The notes under the pieces: generated by a model
What the model was told of the DNA's origin: nothing
What the model saw: the letters and a program-made list of their open reading frames with translations, nothing else
Databases searched by the model: none
Source of the DNA: Phoronis australis
Taxonomy: Eukaryota > Phoronida > Phoronidae
Assembly (NCBI GenBank): GCA_002633005.1
Contig: NMRA01000121.1
Location: 104,314 to 129,876 of the forward strand
Length of the DNA: 25,563 bases
Direction of reading: 5' to 3'
Program-made: the position numbers and the translations under genes
Shown: in pieces, positions 1 to 11,800 of the stretch
Numbering within the stretch: position 1 is the stretch's first letter
How the letters are laid out: every line of letters starts with the position of its first letter

Positions 1-600
1 TCAAATTCGGAACACGGCGCATTCGTAACGGAACTATGGCAAAGTATAGGCTCTCCCGCGATATCCCAGGCGACCGGCAGTGGCGCTGCGCACTACGACC
101 CCGTTTCCGTCGTCTGCTCCACTGTGCTATGAAGAAAATTTACTTCATTTTTTAAAGAAAATGGGATCTGAGTGACTATGAAAAAACAGAAGCTGTTGGT
201 AAGATGTGAATTTTAATCGAAGCCTTAGTGAATCACTCAGAAACTCATAATTTGCCCCCTCTCGACCTCCCCCCATTCGGTGCTATACGCATCAACAATC
301 GTGGTTGGCGCAAATGCTTATAGCCGGACAAAATGTTGGGCCCCGCTTGTGATATCCTAGATCCGCCACTGTTATATGCATCTTTTCACAAAACTACACT
401 CTACTAAATTGTACAACAGCAGCATAGATATAGAATCAGATATTTATGATGGTTTTAATATAACTTAAGATGAAAGACTGGTTAAGCCCCAGTCCCTTGC
501 TTATCCGACTTTGATTAACATGCCCGAATCCCATAGCCATAGGTCACCAACCAGCATGTGAACCATGTAGCCACCGTGATGGTTGGCAACAAAAATATAA
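1..600. other. Left-edge sequence without a supported gene
   Basis: Bases 1-120 are clearly richer in GC and CpG than the AT-rich remainder and contain a 39-codon frame from the ATG at 36. It matches no family I know. The rest is AT-rich with no coding signal. The GC-rich start might be the edge of a neighbouring gene or a repeat. Confidence 0.3.
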
Positions 601-659
601 TTCTGTACCAGACTACCACAGGAAATTTTCTAGACATCTGAGTTGACAACCTGAGAAAA

Positions 660-1006
660 ATTTTGAAAATTTTGAGGATACATTGGCCATAAAGGATAAG
701 AAATGAAGAATTGTGGGAAAGAACAGGACATACACCAGTGTGGAAGAAGAGATCTGCTGAAGGAAATGGCGCTGGATTGGACATACACTAAGAAGACCAA
801 CAAGTAGCACTTCCAGACACGCATTAAAGTGGAACCCACAGGGTAATCGAAATAGAGGCAGACCACGAATGACCTGGAGAAAATGCATCACCGATGACAT
901 GGAGAGGTTAGGATACTCATGAAGACAGCTAGAAGGAATTGCCCAGGACACAACAAAATGGAAATCTCTTATTCGTGGCCTATACCCTGGTAGGGGTGAC
1001 AGGCAT
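660..1006 (+). pseudogene. Non-LTR retrotransposon, decayed C-terminal fragment
   Basis: From 761 the plus strand reads RKWRWIGHTLRR, then RHALKWNPQGNRNRGRPRMT and later RQLEGIAQDTTKWKSLIRGL, the usual C-terminal tail of LINE reverse-transcriptase proteins in marine invertebrates (WIGH.LR..., GRP..TWR, AQD...W). A frameshift lies near 745 and stop codons at 690, 758 and 920 break it; upstream, frame 3 still reads RIHWP and NEELWERTGHTP. It is a 5'-truncated dead copy. The 136-codon minus-strand frame over it is its antisense shadow. Confidence 0.75.
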
Positions 1007-1135
1007 TGATGATGAGTTGACAAGACAAACTGGTACCCCTAATACCCGATTACAATTTTTGTAACCAAAATGTAAATCAGGTTTATTCACAACATAAGGG
1101 GTGTATAGTAGAAAAAAACTTACAAATGAGGAATA

Positions 1136-1163
1136 AAAGAAAATAAAATAAAATAAAATAAAT
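1136..1163. repeat. AAAAT-type simple repeat
   Basis: A short run of AAAATA/AAATA units about 130 bp after the end of the LINE-tail coding frame. Simple A-rich tracts often mark non-LTR 3' ends, but the gap makes the link uncertain. Confidence 0.6.
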
Positions 1164-1791
1164 AGACAAATGGGTGTCAATACAATCAATCATGCTCTTC
1201 TAGACCAGCTGGAACACAACTCAACAGATACTAGTATATCTCAAAACTGCCATAAGTACAGCTCAACAGATAACACTAAACTGGCCAAATATGAAGTAAG
1301 CATAGGCTGACATTTGATGATGACATCATGCAAGAAAGTTGTCTCCTCAGAATAAACAAATGGGATTTTTGAAATGGTATCCATACAGACCAATCCAGTC
1401 TATACCAATGTTGTATTTTTCTAGAGCCCATTCAGATCCTTCCCAGAAAACCAATTCAAGCAAAGTCCAGGAAATAATGTGCATGAAAGGTCACTTGTTT
1501 CTGTAATGGGTTGCTGGACTACAGTGAACATATGAAAAATTAATATTATTTCTAAAATCTTGGTTTATTCACAACACCATCTTGCCTTTTTACATTTAGC
1601 CCGTCAACGTTTCGCTCATTTCTCCGTTCATCTTTAGGTATCATGAAAAGAATCCTACATTGATGTCCTCATCGGCCAACACCTCGATCGATTTGTGTAC
1701 AACAAAGTCTGCCGCAATGATCAAATACACCATGCTGATGTTATCATTCTCCAGATGATCAGACCTACCATAACCACAATCGGGGGGGTTC

Positions 1792-1980
1792 AAAACTATT
1801 TTAAATTTTCGTTTTGAAACATTTTAAATATCATATCTGAATATTTCGGGAAAAGTACATGGGGTAACGATTTTTGAATTTTGAAAATCGGACAAGAAAT
1901 GTGACTTTTAAAAGAACCTAAAACATTTGAACAATGTTGGCAGTATTCTGCTTCTCATTAATTCTGCTGTTTGTGCAACA
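1792..1980. repeat. Dispersed repeat, copy 1
   Basis: Shares the core TTTTTGAATTTTGAAAATC and several flanking blocks (CAGTATTCT/CAGTATCCT, TCATTAATTC/TCATTGATTC, GTGCA) in the same order with 3722-3895. Diverged, family unknown. Confidence 0.5.
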
Positions 1981-2584
1981 CAGTTGATCAAATTACCAAA
2001 CCAGCAGCCAGCAGTTAGATTTTGAGGTAAGCCAAAATTTTGTAAAAAATATTTAGTCATAAATTGCCTCCTCGATTACCTGAAACAAAAAACATTGAAC
2101 ATTTGCAAGTTTTGAAAATGTGACGCTAGTGTGCATTCCTATTCCTATCTGTGGCTCCAAATTGTGTCATAATAGTGGCAGATAAATTCACTGAACACTG
2201 AACATCCGAATTAGCTCACTAGGGACACCAGCATGTCGGTGAAAACTTGTGAGTGTATCTCGAAATGTAGTACATTGCAAGTGTCAACTCCAACCTTTTA
2301 GCACTAAGACTGTCTAGGATTAAGGGAAAACCAACACACTGCAACATGCAATTATGTTAGGAATACCAATGCAAATTACAGTAATTTAGCACATAATTCT
2401 ACAAAAATACCATTTTCAATGATCCTAGAACCACCAAGTAGTCCTAATTCACGATTTCACACCGACTGTGTTGACCATAACCAGTCTCTATGTTCCCATC
2501 ATGCACAACAACTGCATTCGTCTCATGTAGAATTACCAAGACCTGCACTACAGGGTGAACCAAACTGAAGTGACCAAAACGTGA

Positions 2585-2857
2585 TCAGTGGTAGCTCTTA
2601 GCAGTTGTTTTGGGTTGACGGACAAAGTCGGGGTTGAACTGCGAGTTGTACCGCCTCTGACGGTCATCCGTGACTGGCTCATCTCCGGGAATTTTCTCTC
2701 CTCTTGCCTTCGCCAGGAGGCGCTCTGTTCGCTGTCGTTCATCTTGCTCACGTTTGAGGCGTTCGGCACGCAGTTCTTCAATAGATGGCGCAGGTCGTTC
2801 ACCACTCTCCTTTGACCTGTGTTTATGTTTATGTTTCTTATGTTTACGATGTTTTTC
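2585..2857 (-). CDS. LENG1: LENG1 terminal coding exon 7 with stop codon
   Basis: 90 codons plus TGA. Starts [20 protein letters not shown], a Lys/His repeat tract, then [20 protein letters not shown] and the conserved [18 protein letters not shown]-terminus. Acceptor is TTTTTTAG. The plus-strand frames over this interval are antisense shadows. Confidence 0.95.
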   Translation of the reverse strand, partial: EKHRKHKKHKHKHRSKESGERPAPSIEELRAERLKREQDERQRTERLLAKARGEKIPGDEPVTDDRQRRYNSQFNPDFVRQPKTTAKSYH

Positions 2858-5800
2858 CTAAAAAATATACATACACCTGATAAAAACAATACTTTTAAAG
2901 TTATCTTCAGGAAGAATGTATTGCATTTGCTTAAATTGCAAAGATTATTTTGGACTGAACATTAAGAGCATTTGAGATAAACCACAAGGTTCTGCACTGG
3001 ATAACGCAATCATTTTCATCATAAAACAGACATTGATTAGAGAACACTTAAAAGGGACCAGGGAATCAAGTAAGCGAGTCGTACTCACAAACCATTTGGA
3101 TGGATTTTACAGCAAAATTACCTTGTCATGAGTGTGTTCCTTTTTCCTTTTCTTGGTGAGATACTCGCTCATTTTGAGCATAGGGTCAATGTCATGCTTA
3201 CGCTTGACATCAGTTTCAGTCCTGTAAGAGTTGGCAAACGTCCAGTCTCGAACTCGCTTTCACTGTCTAACAGTGCCAATATTTAGTGAACTGTAAATCT
3301 TTAAGTTCGTGCCATAGCCTCGATGGCGTTAATCAACTATGATCTATCGTGAAAATATCAAGGCATGTTACCATGGATCTCATCTTCACTTTGTAAGAAT
3401 AGTTCACAACTTAATATTTCGGCAGCACATGATCAATAATTAGGATCAATTTGAAGCACAGACATATGCTGGTACTAGCAGTATACAGTAACCGTATACA
3501 AAAGAAATTATTACTAAATAGTGTTGTTTTCATGTGAAAAGAATCCTAAGCTGGCATTTTCACTGGTCATGTTTGGGCAACATGACCAGTTTAGCTAATC
3601 TTAAAATCTGCAGAAATCAAAGAAACCATCCGACTTCCGTTCATGTTATCGATTCTCTGGAGATTAAGCTGGGTAATCAGGTGCAACATTGACCATCATA
3701 AACATGGCTATAAACACAGGGGCGACATTTTTTAATTTTCACTTTGAAAGTTGACTTCTTAAATAGCAAATTTGAATAGTTAGTAACTGAGCTTAGGTTT
3801 TTGAATTTTGAAAATCAGGACACAAAGTGATTTTTTACTAGAAAGCTGTCCACAGTCAGTATCCTCTCCTTCATTGATTCAGCTAGAGGTGCACATTAAA
3901 GGGCCAATTACCACGGGTCATAAACCAGCAATTAGAAAGTGAAGAAAACTAAGTGATCTACAATTCTAGGCATGAATATCACTAACCTGGCATCAGGTGT
4001 GTCATCGTCATCGCCTTTATGTTTCCTGTTGGGTGGTTTAAAATACCAGGGCTTTTCAGCTGAAAAAGCCATGCAAAATGAAATAAACTGCACTTTTCAA
4101 ATGTTTGAAGCTCATGACAACTGAATTAAGTGCAAAGCATCGACATGTCTCAATTGTATAAGTACAGGTCAAAGATATTCCGAAATCGTATAACTGAAGT
4201 TATGATGGAGAGCAGTTTGAGCACTGATTCAATTAAATGCCAATTAAATAGCTACCATCTGCTTGAAGAAGGCCTTCTACTCTTTACAATAAAACAAATA
4301 AAACAACATAGAAATGGTATTTTTATGCTTCTACTCTGAATGCTAAATAATTAGAAATTGGGAAACAATATTACTTTGACAGGTCCTATGATAACCATTC
4401 TGGAGTTGTATGGATTAAATAATTTGAAAAACTCAAAATAAGAAAACCTGCAAAAATTGGCCATTGACATGCCATTCCTTATGGTAGTATAAAGCCCGTC
4501 TAGTGCAGTGCTACTCTACAACACTACACGCTGTACTCGAACACTACACACTGTACTCAAACACTATGCACTGTACTCAAACACTATGCACTATACTCGA
4601 ACACTATGCACTGTACTCGAACACAGTGCACTGTACTCGAACACCATGCACTATACTCAAATACTACGCACTGTTCTAGAACACTATGCACTATACTCAA
4701 ACACTATGCAGTGTAGTCAAACATTAAGTACTGTACTCAAATATGACACAATGTACTCTAACACAGTGCACTGTACTTGAACACTACGCACTGTACTCAA
4801 ATAATAAGCAATATTCTAGAACAGTATGCACTGTATCCGAACACTTGCATTGTACTCAAACATTAAGTACTGTACTCAAACACTACACACTGTACTCTAA
4901 CACTACCTACTGTACATTAACACTATGCACTGTACTCAAACACTACACACCATACTCAAACACTATGCACTGTACTCTAACACTATGTACTGTACTCGAA
5001 CACTACACACAGTGAACACAAAACACTGTACTCGAACACTAAGTACTGTACTCAAATACTGTGAACTGTACTTGAACACTACGCATTTTACTCGAACACT
5101 ATATACTGTACTTGAACACTATACACTGTATTTGAACAGTACGCAGTATTCACATACAGTTAGAAATCTTATAGAACAGAAAAAGTGTGTTCACATATTA
5201 GTTACATTTCCCCCATTACTCAACATTTTTGCCCGTCCAACTAATCACTACATTGGTGGCCATTTTGTTAGAGTATGTTAGAAGCCCACCAGTCCAAACT
5301 TGAAGGCCAACTAATTTAAACCAGCAATTCAAACTTTAAAGATAAATTAAACCTAAAGGTCTCGAGTAAAAATTCGAAGACCAACAAAACAGTGGTTGCT
5401 TACTCTGGCACTCCACAGCGTTTTGTCCCAGGTACGTCAACAGTCCGATGCTCTTCTCGTATTTTTCCTTTTCTTGACGTTTCTCCTCTTCATGCTCTTC
5501 GTTCTTTCCTGTTCTCATTTTCTACAACAGTCAGACGAAATTACTATAACTATAACTCATTTACATATCTCTCATTAACAAACTGAATTTCATTAACGTT
5601 AATATGACTACAACCTACATTATACACTAATGTTGTGTAGGACATTATTGACAACACTGTGCATACATACAACAAAACTATGATAGAATTTAATTCAGAA
5701 AAAGTATACATTTTTCTAGAATTTAATTTTTCATTATTAAATAAGCTCTCCCCATATAAAACTAGATTCTTAGGTGGGTAGACTAAGATCAGTAAGCAGT

Positions 5801-8800
5801 CCATTGTGGGGTTAGCTTCACTAGCCCAGTAAGCAGTCCATTGCGGGGTTAGTTTCACTAGCTCAGTAAGCAATCCATTGTGGGTTAGCTTCACTAGCCC
5901 AGTAAGCAGTCCATTGTGGGGTTAGCTTCACTAGCCCAGTAAGCAGTCCATTGCAGGGTTAGCTTCACTAGCCCAGTAAGCAGTCCATTGCGGGGTTAGC
6001 TTCACTAGCCCAGTAAGCAGTCCATTGCGGGGTTAGTTTCACTAGCCCAGTAAGCAGTCCATTGTGGGGTTAGCTTCACTAGCCCAGTAAGCCTGTAGGT
6101 TATGGATCAACAAGCATAAAGAGGGAAGACTGGGACTACTCATCAAAGGAGCAGCATTTGCAACGCAAAAGTTTCTCTTTTATTCTGTCGTAGTTTACCT
6201 AGTTTTGTCATTCAGAGACTGAAAAAGCTCAACTTTTGATGGAAGATGCAGTTTCATAGACCATTGTGCCAAAAACGGCACGTACTGCGTGTAGTTTTTG
6301 TTAAAATTTAGGTATAATTATCGCTACTCCCTAGCATCCATGACACTGTTCCTTAATACTTAAATAAAGAAGTCGGCCATTTATTCTAGGAGCTGTGACA
6401 ACTGACTACTCAAATACCAACCTGGAAGAAGCAATCAATGTTGACGGCTGGGAATGAGACGTAGTACCTCAAACTTGATTTTATACCAATATGCTAATGA
6501 TTTTGTCATGTGACCATGTCTTTTGAAACAAATAGCAAAAAAGGTCAATTTGTACCAAAAAACGGTATCACTAAAACATGACCAAATTTCATTTGACATA
6601 ACTGTTCCAACTGAAATCTCAATGCAGTTGCCATTTCCAATGTATCATTTCATTTCCGTCTTGTGCTATTTAAGTTTTTCACAAAAATCATTTGATATGC
6701 AAATGTGGGTCATTTCAAAAGCAATTCCATTGTATAAATGAAAACTTTCTCAGGTCTCCCATCAGCCATTTCCAGAATATGCCAGATAAGGATATTGTTC
6801 TAAGGCCCTACATACCCTCTCAACAAACAACACACTACAGTAACGCTTCTCTGATAGCAATTGAACACAGAGAAAGAAGGCCTACCCAACACCTCAAAAT
6901 AAAACAGATCATGGGAATCTTACACTGGGAACTTGATAAGAAACACTCAGACTATGCTCTCTACAGCCACTCCCCTAGCAACAAGTTAAAAGAGCTACGA
7001 ACACACCTCCACTTAAGCGTTCTAGTTGGCACATGTTATCACATGACTACCTTATACAATAAATTAAACATCTCAAAATGAATGACAGCGGATGATTATA
7101 CCACATCTTTAGGACATTTAAACCATTAATTTGATAGGCTTTTTGTGGCATCAGCAAGATTTTAGACATCTGTAACACAATTAACACAGGCCCATGATTT
7201 TTGCAAACATTTTTAAGGTCTGGTCAGCATATCACCTGTTGACCACATCGTGTCACCTAATGAATATGAAATGATTTCTGCCCCAACCGAGACTCAAAGC
7301 CCGGACCCTCTACTAATATTTTCAGACTTATATTCGTTAGGTCACGAGATGTGGCCAATAGGTGGCATGCTGATTAGACTTACAAATGTTTGCAATCTAC
7401 ATTTTCCATGCCATTTTAAGATTTACAATATTTTCATGTCAGTGATATTTACAGATTTTGGTCCCATGAAAACCATGTAACAGCAATTGGGAGAAACTGA
7501 TCAACCGTGAAGTAAAGAAGATCTGGAGTAAAGTCAAAATTGACTCACATCAGATTCATATTCAGAGAAGAAGTTTATATGGTGACTGGTTCCTGATTCG
7601 ACAACTGGCAGTTTATCCTCATGTATCTGACTGTCGTTGCGACCTCGGTCCTTTGCTCTCTTCCGTAACAAAGCAGTCCGCGCTTCTTGCTCCTGAGAAG
7701 AAAAATTGATAATTTTTTTCCCACAAATACTTAGTAAATGACATTTTTAAACAGTCAGGTACAATAAATCTGTGGTGTTTGTCAAAAACAGACTTTTGAT
7801 CTTTGCCACTTTCCGTTACATGAACAGTCTCATCTTGTTCCACAATCCAACCACAATGATTTCTAAGATGTAGAAGAACTGACAGGCCATTATAGTTTTA
7901 AACTAGGCCCATGCACAGCAGGTTAGATTCAGGCTCCGATGAGGGCAAGAAGAATGTCTTGGAAATTCCAGACTATTTAATAGAATCATTCCCGTGAGAA
8001 ATCGCCCGAAATAAACCTTTAGTTTTTCAGACAAACTTATACTAGGAAAATTGTTGCATAAGGACACAAATTTGGTGGTGTTCTTAGTACAATCAAATTT
8101 CACACGATTAATCCTAAGGATGCAGTTAGGCCACGCCCACCACAGTTACCTGACTGCAATGTCCCACAAGCACAAAACANAAAACATATCCAAAGCACAC
8201 TGAAATGGTACTACAGCAACATATTCTTTTCTGAAGTGTGCCTGATGATATTTCATTGAAAGTAATTAGTATAGAACCACATAACCATAAAGGCCAGTGC
8301 TGGAAATAAATTATTACACGTGGTGACTTTTCAATTCCTTCATTAACAGACAGTAAAAACCAATTGTTTATTTGTCATGGTGAGGAAAGTTTTGACACCA
8401 TTATGTCCAAGTTACTCAGCTTAACTCATGACTTTTCGTAGACTGCAATATAGAAAAATTGTCACTAACACATGTCGCATTAAACAAGCCAACACAATAA
8501 TCTCATATGTCGCCATTGAAAATGACTCGGCTAACGCTCATGGTTCAACCCAGATAAAAACTCTCGATGCACCAGTTTAGAATAGATCCATACCCTTCTG
8601 TTTATGTCTAAATCACTATTTCATCAAGGATAGTAACATACTCACAGCTAGCGCTACACGTCTCTGTCTCTCCTTTTCTTCTTCAGAAGCTTTTGCCTCA
8701 TCGCGACGGACGCGCTCAATGTTATCTTTATTGCGAACATGCCAACTGAAAGTAGAGAACGTATTAGCTACGAAAGAAAATCTTATTAAGCCTTACTGTA

Positions 8801-11800
8801 TTTAAATCACAGAGTGTACTTAGCTACTTTCCCAGTTGCCAAAACAATGCACTGGGCGATAAAAGTTCACTGGCTGGTCGCCCAGGACGTGAGCAAATTT
8901 TCACGGCCGTTAGCCTTAGCAAGTCACAATCTCGGCATGACAAGTTATCACAACTTATCTGCGATAGGGGCATCTTGATTTTTGTGGATGTTGCCATATC
9001 ATATCCAACTTTTGCATAGAAATGGACACATTAGGAGACCGTTGATGTTTTTAACTCTTACCAGCTCAAACAAATACTATAATCACAGTCAATAAAATTG
9101 CTGCTACTAGGGCACTTGATTCTAAACTTTCACTGTGTGGACTTCCAACCCTAATACTTTTAAAGCCTGTTAGGGACTTTAAGGGTTGGTATCCAACTAG
9201 GGGAGATAAGGCTTCAGATGTTTATAAAATACCAGTATGAGGGAGGTACACACAGCTTTTATTTGGATTTGACACAGTTGAAGTTCTGAACCTATGCTAA
9301 GCAAAGTTTTAGAGTCCAACGTTTGTTTCTTGTATGGGCGGCATAGTATGGGTCATCGGGAAATTCGTCGGCTTTTGGAGTGTGATCAGGGCCCGGAATC
9401 TAATCGAAACGGACTTGAAATTATTTTTGGTAATTTCTCTGCTACTTTTGTGCGAACTCAAGGTGATTATTAGACTGTGCTCAAATACATTGTAGTTTAC
9501 GTTTCTACTCCAAGTTTGCACTTGACACTTATATTCGGGCCATGAACTCGACTTCAAACTCGATATTTTAGCCTTAATGTTGGTATCAACTGCAAACTAG
9601 GACTAAAAAATTATACACGTAAGTCATTTTGTACTCGAGCATAGAGAAAGACAATTATCTTGAGTTTGCAGAAAACTAGAGTTAGAAAATGCCAAACATA
9701 ATTTTGAGCTTCATTTCGAGTTTAAGAAGATTAAAACCCGAGCCCTGAACTCAAAAGTCTGAACTGTCTGGACTCTGAAGAGGGTGCTGCATCAAATCAC
9801 AGGCATCCTCAGCTTCTGATCGTCCCCAATACACTACTATATATAGTACAACAAGGTATGACACTCCTGACCAGAAATTCCACGGGTGCTTCACTTCAGT
9901 TGTCCATGTCAAACACAAAACTCAATAAATTTACACAAAACAAGGTTTCAACAAACCAATTAACAATTTTTCTTTCTTCTAATACCATTCACGGTGTCCT
10001 GCAGCTCCAGCGAGATCGCAACAAATTCGGGGTCAAAGCACAAAAATGTTCCCAAAAAGCCCACGCATCAGTCCTCCTTTGACGGTTTGAGGTGAAGAGG
10101 TCAAGGAACGGCACAGTAATTACCAATTTGTCACGGAAGGTTACGAAATCGTCTGGCTTTATAAGTACAGAAAATTTGAAAACGCGGAAATAGAAGTTGG
10201 TTTCGTCAGTGCCCATTTTTATATATATTATCATAGTCTAGACAAAGTCAGTGATAATTACATAAACAATGTCTCCGCAACTCACAGGCATCAAGTCAGG
10301 GATTGGTGGCACTGAACAGTTAGGCTGCAGCCACGGGGCATTTTCTAGTCACTAGAATTTATGTGCAAGGCGTACGTCAGGTTTGGCTGGTTGTTCGAGG
10401 AATTTGTTGAAAACAAATGCCAGGAAACTGATTTACTTGTGTTTTTGAATGAGAAAATCCAAGATTTTTAGCCGTGACCTACTTTTGATGCAAAACGGTA
10501 GCTTCCGTGTGCTTTCAACCCCTGTCGCCTGCTGTCCGAGAAACCGGCTGCGATTTCAGGTCGCTGTCAGACAGATCAAAATTGCCAAAAAAGTAGCAGG
10601 TAAGGAGCATACTACAACCACAATTTTAGAAGCTAGAGAGTGCGAGCATTCTGAATCTGTAGTCGGATTTTTCCTAGCACTTGCAGGGAAGTGGCAATTC
10701 TGCGGAGAAATTTTCAAATTTGATGTTCTTTGTTAATATTTTTGTGTGAAGGGATTTTTTGCCGATGCGAATTAACCTGTTACAAATCTGTGGCATAAGT
10801 AAGTTTCTGTTGTCACGAGTAATGCTTGTGAGTTGGGAATGCTACAAAACCCTTTGTTTTTTTCATATACTCGATAAGCACGTGAGGAAAGGGCTCATCT
10901 ATACTTCTTGGACTGCCACAAGCCTGTTGTAACTGTAGTGTGCCCCCATTTGTTTACGGAAGCAGTTTTTCTCCTGGTGGCTAGGAGTGGAGTTATCCAT
11001 GTAGTGACACTCCGGCAGAAGTGAAGCACCCGTGGAATTCCTTGTCCAGAATGTCATATCTTGTACAGAAGCTGAGGACGCCTTAGGCAATGACCATCGC
11101 CTCTGTTGGCCCGAAGCAGAGGCGATGTAGAGGCTATAGGCGCTCTGTACGCCGGAAGCTTTTCGGCGAATTATGCCTCGCACCGACTAAACCATCAAAG
11201 TCACGTTGTTACAAATACCTTTTGCGCATAGAGGAACACCTCAGGAGGTTGTCGATGTGTTTAATTCCTTCCAACTCGAACAAATACTCCCGTTATGAAA
11301 CTTTTTCTTCGAGCAGTCCCTATTTCAGTTCCCAAAATCGTGAACTCAACTTTTTCATTTTTTTAACCAGGCCGAAGGTCAGAAGTTGCGGACCTACCGG
11401 CGAACTTTGAAAGCTGAAGTTCCCGCCCTTCGCGTACGTGCTGCCGGGAACCAGCCGTGCATTTGCCGTGTTGTTAAACATTAAAATGTCAAATATGTGC
11501 AAAAAGACTATTAAATGTCATATCAACAGCATTTGTTTTTATCAAATACAAACAATGATTCATTGAAATACAATCAGTTTCAAGTAACGCCAATTAAAGA
11601 CAAGTATAAGTGGTGGCATTTTGGAAACGAACATTTGACTGCCAAGACCGCAATGGCTCACCTTTGGCCTATTTAAAGATTGAGGTCATGAATTGGAGCG
11701 TGCGCAGTATAAAAAAGTTGAGTTCACGATTTTGGGAACTGAAATAGGGACTGCTCGAAGAAAAAGTTTCATAACGGGAGTATTTGTTCGAGTTGGAAGG

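Larger units (their letters stand above)
1007..2584. other. Non-coding region downstream of LENG1
   Basis: No coding signal on either strand. It must hold the LENG1 3' UTR and cleavage site, but no canonical poly(A) signal lies within about 1 kb; AATAAA occurs on the minus strand at 1562-1567 and again near 1080. The stretch 1792-1980 is a copy of an old dispersed repeat also found at 3722-3895. Confidence 0.5.

Noticed and set aside
613-1023. 136-codon minus-strand open frame
   Set aside because: It lies antisense to the decayed LINE tail, whose plus-strand reading matches known retrotransposon motifs.
4508-5281. Three overlapping plus-strand frames of 90-118 codons rich in HYALYSNT
   Set aside because: They are translations of the 20-bp minisatellite.
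5550-5894. 114-codon minus-strand frame
   Set aside because: Its start reads the 37-bp minisatellite and the rest is intron; it lacks any LENG1 similarity.
8541-8550. GGTTCAACCC resembling a tRNA B box
   Set aside because: No A box or cloverleaf can be formed around it.
10449-10736. 95-codon plus-strand frame
   Set aside because: It lies inside the hAT-like element but has no transposase, BED-finger or dimerisation motif; treated as chance.
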